Below, in pieces: positions 49,590 through 57,751 of a stretch of DNA of 64,000 nucleotides; position 1 is the stretch's first letter; every line of letters begins with the position of its first letter. Under the pieces are notes generated by a model that made no database searches, was not told where the DNA came from, and saw only the letters and a list, made by a program, of their open reading frames with translations. Origin of the DNA: Pseudomonas saudiphocaensis (GTDB lineage: Bacteria; Pseudomonadota; Gammaproteobacteria; Pseudomonadales; Pseudomonadaceae); assembly GCF_000756775.1 (NCBI RefSeq), contig NZ_CCSF01000001.1, forward strand, positions 1,302,001-1,366,000. Direction: 5' to 3'. Position numbers and translations under genes: made by a program.

Positions 49590-50576
49590 CTAGAACCAGG
49601 CCGAGATGGTCAGCGAACCGAACTGGTCGTGCTCGTCCTGGGTCTGGAACTCATGGGTGCGCCAAACGCTGGCGAAGGCCAGTTGCCACTCGTTCCAGGT
49701 CAGGGCGATGCCCACCTTGGCATCACCGACCCACTCTCGGCTGTCCACCGAGTGGCTGTTTTTGAACGTGTTGCCCTCCAGCAGCATGTTGTGGGCCATG
49801 TAACGGCCTTCCAGGTTGGCGAACAAGCTCCAGGCGAAACCGCCGCCCTGGTCGAAAAACATACTGCCGCTCTGCGCCGGCGCCACCGCCGGGATGCTGA
49901 AGCTGCGTGACAGACCCTGGCCGAGGCGGATGCCTAGCCCTGCAGAGCCGTAGCTGTAGAGATTGCCCAGAGCAAGCCCCGCGCTTGGCCCGTATTCCAG
50001 GTCCAGGCCGGCCAGATTGTGCTGCAGCCACCAGCGTTTCTGGTAGCCGAGATTGACGAAGGGCTCGTTGCGCAGCTGGTTATCCCAGCCCTTGGGCTCG
50101 TCGCTGTCGGTGGCGTCATGGCCCCAGCGCTGAATCTTCTTGCCGCCGGCAGCCGGGCCAACAATGCCCACATCCAGGTGCAAACCACTGGTTTCGCGCC
50201 AGCCCTGGTGCTGGTTGTCGGCGAACATCGACACGCCGGCGAACAGTAGTCCAGCGTAAGGCCGGTCGTCCTCGATCAGCTCCGGCTCCTCGATCTCGTT
50301 GGGGGTGTAGATCTGGTGGCCGAAACGGTAGGCAATATTGTCCACTTCCTGCGCGCGCCAGCCTGGCATGGCCTCGGCAAAGCGCACGGACCAGTGATCG
50401 GCCTGCGGCTTGAACGAGCGCATCAGCTCGAATCCGTTGGTGTAGTGGCCGTCACTGCCGCTGGCGATGACATCGTTCTCGATCTTCAGGGAGTACAGGT
50501 CCGCCTGGCTCAACGCCGGCAGGCAGGCAACGACTGCAGCGAGAGAAATGCAGGCACGCGAAGGAAAAATTGCCAT
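49590..50576 (-). CDS. LpxR-family lipid A 3'-O-deacylase
   Basis: A 328-aa outer-membrane beta-barrel with signal peptide (ACISLAAVVACLPALSQA). The family motif KIENDVIASGSDGHYTNGFE holds the Asn-Asp and the Thr of the LpxR active site; DDRPYAGLLFAG and a C-terminal Trp-Phe ending support the fold. LpxR removes the 3'-acyloxyacyl group of lipid A. I recall PagL, not LpxR, as the usual deacylase in P. aeruginosa, so it is an accessory trait. The activity itself is inferred. Confidence 0.85.
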   Translation of the reverse strand: MAIFPSRACISLAAVVACLPALSQADLYSLKIENDVIASGSDGHYTNGFELMRSFKPQADHWSVRFAEAMPGWRAQEVDNIAYRFGHQIYTPNEIEEPELIEDDRPYAGLLFAGVSMFADNQHQGWRETSGLHLDVGIVGPAAGGKKIQRWGHDATDSDEPKGWDNQLRNEPFVNLGYQKRWWLQHNLAGLDLEYGPSAGLALGNLYSYGSAGLGIRLGQGLSRSFSIPAVAPAQSGSMFFDQGGGFAWSLFANLEGRYMAHNMLLEGNTFKNSHSVDSREWVGDAKVGIALTWNEWQLAFASVWRTHEFQTQDEHDQFGSLTISAWF

Positions 50577-50726
50577 GGCCCAGCTCCTTGGTTACATGCA
50601 ATGAAAAATGTATCTGCCTGTGAATAGAGCGCGGCCAACGGTCAATCGTTCAACGACGCAGCGTCCTGCTACATCGGCCGCCATCGAGCAACGCTTCGCT
50701 GGCAGCGTGCCGAAAGCTCGCGGGAT

Positions 50727-51143
50727 CTATGTCAGGCCATCGAAACGCGCATAGGGGTTGCTGCACGGCAGGCGGTAGCCAAGGAACGTCACCTTCGGGT
50801 TGGATTTCTGATGACGCAGAAAGTCGGTGGAAACCATGAAATCGCTCAGCAGTCCGCGCTCGAACTTGTCCACCCTGGGGTCGGTATAGGGCGTACCGAC
50901 GCCGGTCTGCTGGCGAATCTTGTACAGCCCCATCAGCGCCACGAGCTTTTCCTCCCCATATTGCGCGGCCAGGGCGTCGACGAACTTGCGCTCGTCCTCG
51001 GCATCCATCCTGAAATTACCCACCATTTTCTTCAGTAGTTCGGGGATGAACACTTGTCGATCTTCATAGACCCAGGCGCCCGCACCCAGCGCCACCAGAC
51101 CAAGCGCGGCAGTTGAGGCGAGCATGAAAGTACGCCGTTTCAT
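50727..51143 (-). CDS. Small Tat-signal subunit of a GMC dehydrogenase (gluconate/glucose dehydrogenase gamma-like)
   Basis: A 138-aa protein whose N-terminus MKRRTFMLASTAALGLVALG has a twin-arginine motif (RRTFM) and a hydrophobic stretch. The rest is soluble and shows PELLKKMVGNFRMDAEDERK and LRHQKSNPKVTFLGYRLPCS. It starts 10 bp after the GMC gene stop. Small Tat-exported subunits of FAD-dependent dehydrogenases carry the catalytic subunit across the membrane; the flavoprotein here lacks its own signal, which fits. Sequence similarity to the gamma family is weak by eye. Confidence 0.6.
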   Translation of the reverse strand: MKRRTFMLASTAALGLVALGAGAWVYEDRQVFIPELLKKMVGNFRMDAEDERKFVDALAAQYGEEKLVALMGLYKIRQQTGVGTPYTDPRVDKFERGLLSDFMVSTDFLRHQKSNPKVTFLGYRLPCSNPYARFDGLT

Positions 51144-51152
51144 CGGGGCTCC

Positions 51153-52604
51153 TTAGCCATAAAGCAGGTTGGCGGCACGAATCGACAGCGCAGCGGCTGT
51201 CAGGCTGGGGTTGGCAGGTGAACAGCTCGGATAGGTCGCGGTGCCGACCACCACCAGATTGCGCATGCGGTGATGGAGCATCCGTCCATCGACCACCGAG
51301 CCGTCGTCGGCCTGGCCCATGCGTAACGTTCCCTGCACGTGGGATTCGGTCAAACGCTTCTCGCGGTAATGGATCGACTCGACCGGTAGCGGCGCCAGCA
51401 GCTTTTCCAGGTTGTCGAGGCCGTACTGCACGCCCTTGAGGCCGTAGTCCGACTCTCCCTTGTAATCGATGACCGCATCGCCTGTGGCCGGGTCGATCAG
51501 CACTCGGCTGTCGGGATTGGGCAAATCTTCGGTCACCACCATCAGCGGCAACAGCTGATTCCAGCGCCCCGGCTCTGGCCTCAGCCCGTAGGGCCAACGG
51601 TTCTCGAAATACACCAGGCAGGCCGAGTGATCCTTGCGAAACTCACCGTCATAGAGCGCGTAGTTCAGGCCGGTGGTGATGGTACTGCCGTCAAAATTTC
51701 CCAGGCCGTCGAGGAAGACTTCGACGTTGGCGCCCACCTGCTCGTGCAGGCCTCTGCCAGTGTCACCGTGATCGAGATCCGAGCGCAGCAGGATGGCCGG
51801 GCTCTGGATGGCGTTGGCTCCGAGCACGAACACATCGCCGTACACGCGGAATTCGCCCTCCTCGCCACGCAGAGCGGCCGCCTTGATGCTGTTGCCTTCG
51901 TACTCCAGCGTGCGCACCTCGGTCTTCAGGCAAACGTCCACTTGGGGATGGATGAAGAGATCTGCGAAGCCATTCTCCGCGGTGAACTTGGCATTGACCG
52001 GACACAGGTTGCAGGTGGCATTGGCACAGCAGACACCACGCGTACCGGTGGCCACCCGCGCACGTCCGGTGGGCATGATGAAGTGATGGTCGGGCATCGC
52101 CTCCTTCATCAGCATATCGATGGTCGAGCCCTTGTGCGGCGGCTGCGGGAATGGCTGGCTACGTGGCAGCACCCTGGCCATGTCCGGATCACCGGCAATC
52201 GACATGATCTGCTCGGCCTGGCAGTAGTAAGGCTCGAGGTCGTCGTAGCTCAGCGGCCAGTCGTGGGCGACGCCGTACAGGCTGCGGGTGGCGAAGTCGC
52301 TGGGGTGCAGGCGCGGCGTCTGCGAAAACCAGCAGTTCATGCCGCCACCCAGGGCGATGGTGGTATTCCAGGGCTTTTCGCCGGGGTTGTCGTAGGTCGA
52401 CTCAGGCAGGATCAGCGAGCTTTGCTGGTTCTGGATCTGCCAGTCCCAGGAGTGAAAGTCGCCCCACTCGATAATCAGGGCTCGGCCCTGGATATGCTTC
52501 AGAGCTTCGTTGAGGAAGAAGGAGGAGCCGAAGCCCGATCCGATAACTACCAATTCATAGTGCTGTTTGTCGATGTCACTGGCACTGACGCGGTTGATTT
52601 GCAC
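51153..52604 (-). CDS. GMC-family FAD oxidoreductase with Cys cluster (dehydrogenase alpha subunit)
   Basis: A 483-aa flavoprotein. The dinucleotide motif is YELVVIGSGFGSSFF near residue 20; GGGMNCWFSQTPR is the FAD loop; the catalytic His lies in TESHVQGTLRMG; the C-terminal VVVGTATYPSCSPANPSLTA closes the FAD site. The segment CCANATCNLCP (about 192-202) gives Cys spacing CC-X4-C-X2-C, close to the CC-X4-C-X3-C that I recall as the [3Fe-4S] ligands of FAD-glucose dehydrogenase. No signal peptide. Start is GTG at 52602-52604 after AAGGAAAGAG. No cytochrome subunit follows. The substrate, a sugar or alcohol, cannot be specified. Confidence 0.8.
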   Translation of the reverse strand: MQINRVSASDIDKQHYELVVIGSGFGSSFFLNEALKHIQGRALIIEWGDFHSWDWQIQNQQSSLILPESTYDNPGEKPWNTTIALGGGMNCWFSQTPRLHPSDFATRSLYGVAHDWPLSYDDLEPYYCQAEQIMSIAGDPDMARVLPRSQPFPQPPHKGSTIDMLMKEAMPDHHFIMPTGRARVATGTRGVCCANATCNLCPVNAKFTAENGFADLFIHPQVDVCLKTEVRTLEYEGNSIKAAALRGEEGEFRVYGDVFVLGANAIQSPAILLRSDLDHGDTGRGLHEQVGANVEVFLDGLGNFDGSTITTGLNYALYDGEFRKDHSACLVYFENRWPYGLRPEPGRWNQLLPLMVVTEDLPNPDSRVLIDPATGDAVIDYKGESDYGLKGVQYGLDNLEKLLAPLPVESIHYREKRLTESHVQGTLRMGQADDGSVVDGRMLHHRMRNLVVVGTATYPSCSPANPSLTAAALSIRAANLLYG

Positions 52605-52849
52605 GCAACTCTTTCCTTCCGTTGGCAGCCGTTGGGTAGCTCACACGATCAAGCCACCTCCACGCAGGCTCTGCTCCCGCTGCGTATTACAGCTTCTGAT
52701 AAATCAAGCGCCTGGTTATCACCTTGCGCTTCGCTTAAAGGGGACCCTCTGATGCCTTGCAAGTTCAGGCATAACGACCATGGTCCATGAACGCCGAAGC
52801 TGGGGGCGGGTCGAACTCAATGCGCAAGCCCCCTTAGTGAGGACAGACC

Positions 52850-53080
52850 ATGCACATCTCAGCCCCCGCCTTTACCCTTGTCGCGTTACTGGCGACAGGC
52901 GCAGCCTTCGCCCATCAACACGCGCCTGAAACCTCTTCAGACGATGACGCTCAACAACAGCAGCAGATGGATGACGACTCTGCCCACGGCTATCAGAATC
53001 CCACCGGCGTCGATCCGGACCCGCGCATGGATGACCATCCGGAACCCGACCACGAGCATGACGAAGAGATCGAAGACTGA
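52850..53080 (+). CDS. Small secreted His/Asp/Glu-rich protein
   Basis: 76 codons. A signal peptide (MHISAPAFTLVALLATGAAF) is followed by a short, very acidic mature part with about seven His and many Asp/Glu (HGYQNPTGVDPDPRMDDHPE, then HEHDEEIED). It has no recognised domain. The composition suggests metal binding or acid buffering in the periplasm, which is only inference. The ATG follows GTGAGGAC. The codon usage is ordinary and the frame does not overlap another gene, so I regard it as real. Confidence 0.6.
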   Translation: MHISAPAFTLVALLATGAAFAHQHAPETSSDDDAQQQQQMDDDSAHGYQNPTGVDPDPRMDDHPEPDHEHDEEIED

Positions 53081-53239
53081 AGCTGAGAGAACGACTTCTT
53101 ACAGTCGTTCTCTGCTTGCAGCGCAATTGCGTGAATCGGGCGTGCTCGCCCCCGCGGTACGAAGCCCTGTCGCTAACGTCGATACCGCTGGATGTCCAGC
53201 GACCTGTTAAGATCGCCGGCCTTCGCTTGGGGAGCCGGC

Positions 53240-54106
53240 ATGCCTTACCTGTTATTCGTCACGCTGCTGTGGGCGGTTTCGTTCAACCTGATCGGGGTAT
53301 ATCTGGCCGGCGCGGTGGACAGCTATTTCGCCGTACTGACACGCGTGCTGTTGGCCGGGCTGATCTTCCTTCCCATGACGCGCTGGCGCGGCGTGGCACC
53401 TGGTTTCATCGCCGGGGTGACGGTGGTCGGCATGCTGCAGTTCGGCGTCACCTATCTGTGCCTGTATCTGAGCTTCAATGTGCTGACGGTGGCCGAGGTT
53501 CTGCTGTTTACCGTGCTGACACCGCTGCACGTGGCGCTGATCGACGATGTGCTGAACCGACGCTTCAACCCCTGGGCGCTTCTGGCGGCGGCCGTCGCGG
53601 TATTCGGCGCGGGGCTAATCCGCTATGACGACCTCAGCAGCGACTTCCTCGGCGGTTTCCTGCTGCTGCAGCTGGCCAACTTCACCTTCGCCGCCGGCCA
53701 GGTTGGATACAAGCACCTGGCGGCGCGCTATCAATCACAGATACCGCTGCACCGTCGCTTCGGCTATTTCTTTATCGGCGCTTTGCTGGTGGTCCTGCCG
53801 GCCTGGCTGGTGCTGGGCGACCCCGAGCGGCTGCCAACAACCTCCACCCAATGGGGCGTACTGTTTTGGATGGGCGTACTGGCCACGGCCCTCGGCCAGT
53901 TCTGCTGGAACAAGGGCGCGACCCTGGTGAATGCCGGCACCCTGGCGGTAATGAATAACCTGTCGGTGCCCGTCGGCCTGATCATCAACTTCCTGGTTTG
54001 GGGCAGCGAAACCCGCTTTGACCTGCTGCTGATAGGCGGCTCGCTGATCCTCGCTTCACTGTGGATCAGCCGCAACGGCCAGGCCCGCCACGCAAGTGCC
54101 TCGTAA
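53240..54106 (+). CDS. EamA (DMT superfamily) transporter
   Basis: A 288-aa protein with ten predicted hydrophobic segments in two EamA halves. The ATG at 53240 follows GGGGAG and begins at the first helix (MPYLLFVTLLWAVSFNLIGV). YLCLYLSFNVLTVAEVLLFT and MNNLSVPVGLIINFLVWGSE are typical. It probably exports a metabolite or amino acid; no adjacent gene hints at the substrate. Confidence 0.85.
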   Translation: MPYLLFVTLLWAVSFNLIGVYLAGAVDSYFAVLTRVLLAGLIFLPMTRWRGVAPGFIAGVTVVGMLQFGVTYLCLYLSFNVLTVAEVLLFTVLTPLHVALIDDVLNRRFNPWALLAAAVAVFGAGLIRYDDLSSDFLGGFLLLQLANFTFAAGQVGYKHLAARYQSQIPLHRRFGYFFIGALLVVLPAWLVLGDPERLPTTSTQWGVLFWMGVLATALGQFCWNKGATLVNAGTLAVMNNLSVPVGLIINFLVWGSETRFDLLLIGGSLILASLWISRNGQARHASAS

Positions 54107-54264
54107 GGGTTGCCAGGCTTCTGTGCCCGGTGAGAGCGAATCATCCGTGAGCTCATGTACAGCTAGAAAAGCCAACCGATTGATTTAATTGATGATTTCA
54201 TCAGTCAGCAGTAACATCCCGGGTTCTGCATGGACGCATTTCTCAGTTTGCCGTCGAGATCCCC

Positions 54265-54996
54265 ATGCGCCCACTTGCCCTGCTTCTGCTGTTTTTTCTT
54301 CCGCTCGCCTCGGTTCAGGCCGATGCACCACGTACTTTCCGTGAAGCCAAAAAGATCGCCTGGACGATCTATGCCGAACACCCGGTGGATTTTTATTGCG
54401 GTTGCGCTTTCAAGGGCAATCGGATCGATCTCGACAGCTGCGGCTATATCCCGCGCAAGCAGCCCAAGCGCGCCCAGCGAGTCGAATGGGAACATATCGT
54501 TCCGGCGTGGGTGATCGGTCATCAGCGTCAGTGCTGGCAACAAGGCGGACGCAAGCAGTGCACCTCCAAGGACCCTGTATTCAGCAAGGCCGAAGCCGAC
54601 CTGCATAACCTGGTGCCGGTGGTCGGCGAGGTGAATGGCGACCGCAGCAATTACGGTTTCGGCATGCTCAGCGAAAAGCCCAGCCAGTACGGCGCCTGTC
54701 CGTTCGTGGTCAATTTCAAGCAGCGCACCGCGATGCCGCCGGAATACAGCCGCGGCGCCATAGCCCGCACCTACCTGTATATGAGCGAGCGTTACCAGTT
54801 GCGCCTGTCGCGCCAGGATCAGCGGCTGTACGACATCTGGAATCGCCAGTACCCGGTCAGTGATTGGGAGCGCTGGCGCAACCAGCGCATCGCCTGCATT
54901 CAGGGCAACGCCAACCGCTACGTAAGCGACGTGGACCTGCGCAGCTGTGGCCGCTCTGTGTCTCGCTCGGCTGCGACGCCTGGAGGGCGCGGCTGA
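54265..54996 (+). CDS. endA: Endonuclease I (periplasmic DNase)
   Basis: A 243-aa secreted nuclease with signal peptide MRPLALLLLFFLPLASVQAD. The His-Me finger motif is WEHIVPAW; the metal site is DLHNLVPVVGEVNGDRSNYG; cysteines CGCAFKGN..CGY and CWQQGGRKQC fit the disulfides of the periplasmic EndA/Vvn family. It degrades double-stranded DNA. The C-terminal Ser/Arg/Gly tail of about 15 residues is extra. Stand-alone. Confidence 0.93.
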   Translation: MRPLALLLLFFLPLASVQADAPRTFREAKKIAWTIYAEHPVDFYCGCAFKGNRIDLDSCGYIPRKQPKRAQRVEWEHIVPAWVIGHQRQCWQQGGRKQCTSKDPVFSKAEADLHNLVPVVGEVNGDRSNYGFGMLSEKPSQYGACPFVVNFKQRTAMPPEYSRGAIARTYLYMSERYQLRLSRQDQRLYDIWNRQYPVSDWERWRNQRIACIQGNANRYVSDVDLRSCGRSVSRSAATPGGRG

Positions 54997-55056
54997 TTGC
55001 CAGCCTGGATGCGGGCATGCATGCTCTGCACTCCATTGAGGGCCGCAGACTCTTCC

Positions 55057-55680
55057 ATGACGGATAAACAGCTTTTCAGCGTATTAGGCCTGAGCGTACT
55101 TCTGGCACTCATTGCCTCCGGCATCGCACCTTATGATCGCGCCACCTGGCTGCTGGAAGTCTCACCGGTGCTGATCGCCGTGCCGCTGCTGGTGCTGAGT
55201 TACCGCGGTTTTCCGCTCACTCGACTGCTGTATGTGCTGATCGCATTCCACGCGCTGGTGCTGATCCTTGGCGGAGCATACACCTATGCACGCGTGCCCC
55301 TGGGCTTCTGGGTGCAGGACCTGTTCGACTTGCAACGCAACCCCTACGACAAGCTGGGGCACTTTATGCAGGGCCTGGTCCCGGCGCTGCTGACAAGGGA
55401 GATTCTGCTGCGGCTGGGCTTTCTCAAGCGTGGGCGGATGCTGGGCTTTCTGTCGGTCTGCGTAGCACTGGCCTTCAGTGCCTTCTACGAGATGCTCGAA
55501 TGGTGGGTCGCACTGATCGCCGGCCAGGGCGCCGAAGACTTCCTTGGCACCCAGGGCGATCCCTGGGATACCCAGTCCGATATGCTGATGGCTCTGGTCG
55601 GGGCGGCTGTTGCGGTCATCGGCCTTGCACGCAGGCAAGACCGGCAGATCGAGGCGCTGACAGGTCGCAGCAGACGATAA
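55057..55680 (+). CDS. DUF2238 (YjdF-type) membrane protein
   Basis: A 207-aa membrane protein with five to six helices. RVPLGFWVQDLFDLQRNPYD, the KLGHFMQGLVPALLTRE block and FSAFYEMLEWW are the DUF2238 signature, with conserved Asp/His/Glu. Family function is unknown. The ATG at 55057 begins the first helix; ribosome site is weak. Confidence 0.85.
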   Translation: MTDKQLFSVLGLSVLLALIASGIAPYDRATWLLEVSPVLIAVPLLVLSYRGFPLTRLLYVLIAFHALVLILGGAYTYARVPLGFWVQDLFDLQRNPYDKLGHFMQGLVPALLTREILLRLGFLKRGRMLGFLSVCVALAFSAFYEMLEWWVALIAGQGAEDFLGTQGDPWDTQSDMLMALVGAAVAVIGLARRQDRQIEALTGRSRR

Positions 55681-55711
55681 GCCGGTTCGGGGCCTCACAC
55701 ATGGAAAGAAA

Positions 55712-55740
55712 CGGTGGAAAACGCTTTGCGGTTTCCACCG
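55712..55740. repeat. GGTGGAAAAC palindromic repeat, copy 3 (single hairpin)
   Basis: CGGTGGAAAACG..GGTTTCCACCG forms one hairpin between the convergent DUF2238 and omega-amidase genes. It matches the arms of the repeats near 22793 and 27373. Confidence 0.6.
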
Positions 55741-55752
55741 TACGCAGCCGAA

Positions 55753-56547
55753 TCAAACCTTCAGTTCGAAATCGTCGCCGTCGTGGTAGGCCGGGAAACG
55801 CTCGCGGAATGCCGCGAGATTTCGCGCGCTCAGTGTGCAGCGGAAAACACCATCGCCCTCGCCCGCTTGGAGCAGAGAGTCGCCCAGATAGTCCAGTACC
55901 TGGCTGTCGCCACTGTAGGGATGCCCCTTGCCATCTTCGCCTACGCGGTTGATACCCGCGACGAAGCACAGGTTCTCGATGGCACGCGCCGGCAGCAGGC
56001 GGTTCCAGGCATCGCGCCGGGCCGCCGGCCAGTTGGCCGTATAGAAAAGCAAATCAGTGCCGTGGGCATCGCGACTCCACACCGGGAAGCGCAGGTCGTA
56101 GCAGATCAACGGGCGCACGCGCCAACCCTTCAGCTCAAATACGGCCTGCTGCTCACCGGCGGTGTAATGCTGGTGCTCGCCAGCCATGCGGAACAGATGA
56201 CGCTTGTCGTAATGCAGGATCTCACCGTCCGGGCGCGCCCAGAGCAGACGATTGCGATAGCTGCCGTCGGCCGCCTCGATAATGATACTGCCGGTGATCA
56301 CGCCTTCCAGGCGTGCAGCCTGTTCGCGCAACCAGGCATAGGTAGGCCCCTCTTCCGGCTCGGCCAGGCGCGAAGCACTCATGGAAAAACCGGTGGTGAA
56401 CATTTCCGGCAGGATCACCAAGTCGGCACCGTGGGCCTGCTCCAGCAGCCCGGCAAAATGCTCCCGGTTGGCGGCAGCATCCTGCCAGGTCAGTGTGGTC
56501 TGGATCAGCGCCAGTTGAAGATCGGGCAAATTAGTCAGATCGCGCAT
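55753..56547 (-). CDS. Omega-amidase (YafV-type nitrilase-superfamily hydrolase)
   Basis: A 264-aa carbon-nitrogen hydrolase. The triad is Glu in LVILPEMFTTGFSM, Lys in HYDKRHLF, Cys in RPLICYDLRFPVWSR. Omega-amidases hydrolyse alpha-ketoglutaramate or ketosuccinamate. Its ATG (56545-56547) overlaps the aminotransferase end by 13 bp, so the two genes are coupled: the transaminase makes alpha-ketoglutaramate from glutamine and the amidase removes it. Confidence 0.88.
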   Translation of the reverse strand: MRDLTNLPDLQLALIQTTLTWQDAAANREHFAGLLEQAHGADLVILPEMFTTGFSMSASRLAEPEEGPTYAWLREQAARLEGVITGSIIIEAADGSYRNRLLWARPDGEILHYDKRHLFRMAGEHQHYTAGEQQAVFELKGWRVRPLICYDLRFPVWSRDAHGTDLLFYTANWPAARRDAWNRLLPARAIENLCFVAGINRVGEDGKGHPYSGDSQVLDYLGDSLLQAGEGDGVFRCTLSARNLAAFRERFPAYHDGDDFELKV

Positions 56548-57683
56548 AGCCTTGCTGCTGCCTGACGCAGCGTTTCCTCCCGTTTGGCGAAACAGAAACG
56601 CACCAGCCGTAAATCCGCTGGCGGCGATTGGTAAAACACCGAGATCGGGATGCTCGCCACCCCATGCTCCCGAGTCAACCATTGAGCCATGGCCACATCA
56701 TCCAGATCGGGACGGATCGCCGAATAATCAGCCAGCTGGAAGTAAGTGCCGGCAGCACGGCTAACGCCGAATCGCGAGCCGGACAGCAGATCGCAGAACA
56801 GATCACGCTTGGCCTGATAGAAGCCCGGCAACTCGCGGACATGCTCCGGATGCGCTTCCATGAACTCCGCCAGCGCCCATTGCAGCGGTGTAACACCGGT
56901 GAAACTGACGTACTGATGCACCTTGCGCAGCTCTGCAGTAAGCGCCGGCGGTGCCACCACATAGCCGGTTTTCCAGCCGGTGACGTGGTAGGTCTTGCCG
57001 AAAGAGCTGATCACGAAGGCTCGCTGATACAACTCCTCATGGCGCAGCACGCTGACGTGCTCGTGTCCGTCGAAGACCAGATGCTCATAGACTTCGTCGC
57101 TGAGCAGATAGATATCGCGATCACGGATCAGCGCAGCAAGTCGCTCCAGATCGGCCCTATCGATCAGCGCGCCGCTGGGATTGTGTGGCGTATTGAGCAC
57201 GATCATCCGCGTGCGCGGGGTAATGGCATCAGCCAATTTCTGCCAATCAATGGAAAAATTCGGCTGGCTCAGCGGCTGATGAATACAGACACCGCCCGCC
57301 AGTTCCACCGCCGGCTCGTAGCTGTCGTAGCAAGGGTCGAAGACGATCACTTCATCGCCGGTTCGAATCACGGCATGGATCGCACAGAAGATCGCCTGGG
57401 TCGCGCCCGGCGTGATGGTGACTTCGCTGTCGGCGCTCACCTGTCGCTGGTACAGCGACTGGATTTTGAGCGCCACCTGTTCACGCAGCGCCGGCAATCC
57501 GGCCATGGGTGCGTACTGGTTGTGCCCGGCCATGACAGCCCGCGCCAGCGCCTCACGCAGTTCATCCGGCCCGTCGAAGTCCGGGAAGCCCTGAGAAAGA
57601 TTGATGGCCCCTGTCTCGGCTGCAAGCTGAGACATGGTAGTGAAGATGGTGGTGCCGACATTGGGCAGTTTGCTGGTGATCAT
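56535..57683 (-). CDS. Methionine/glutamine-dependent aminotransferase (YbdL/MtnE-type)
   Basis: A 382-aa PLP aminotransferase of the kynurenine/glutamine transaminase K subgroup. It has AINLSQGFPDFDGPDELR, NTPHNPSGALID, the PLP Lys in SSFGKTYHVTGWKTGYV and the C-terminal RFCFAKREETL. Bacterial YbdL prefers methionine and other sulphur amino acids with glutamine-type amino donors. The downstream omega-amidase supports that role. Start is the ATG at 57681-57683 with GGAG 8 nt upstream; a GTG three codons earlier is in frame. Confidence 0.88.
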   Translation of the reverse strand: MITSKLPNVGTTIFTTMSQLAAETGAINLSQGFPDFDGPDELREALARAVMAGHNQYAPMAGLPALREQVALKIQSLYQRQVSADSEVTITPGATQAIFCAIHAVIRTGDEVIVFDPCYDSYEPAVELAGGVCIHQPLSQPNFSIDWQKLADAITPRTRMIVLNTPHNPSGALIDRADLERLAALIRDRDIYLLSDEVYEHLVFDGHEHVSVLRHEELYQRAFVISSFGKTYHVTGWKTGYVVAPPALTAELRKVHQYVSFTGVTPLQWALAEFMEAHPEHVRELPGFYQAKRDLFCDLLSGSRFGVSRAAGTYFQLADYSAIRPDLDDVAMAQWLTREHGVASIPISVFYQSPPADLRLVRFCFAKREETLRQAAARLCAI

Positions 57684-57751
57684 CGGGCTCACTCCATCTG
57701 AACGAACCGGAGCCGCCGCGGCGACTCCAGCTCATGGCCTCGGGCTTGTGG

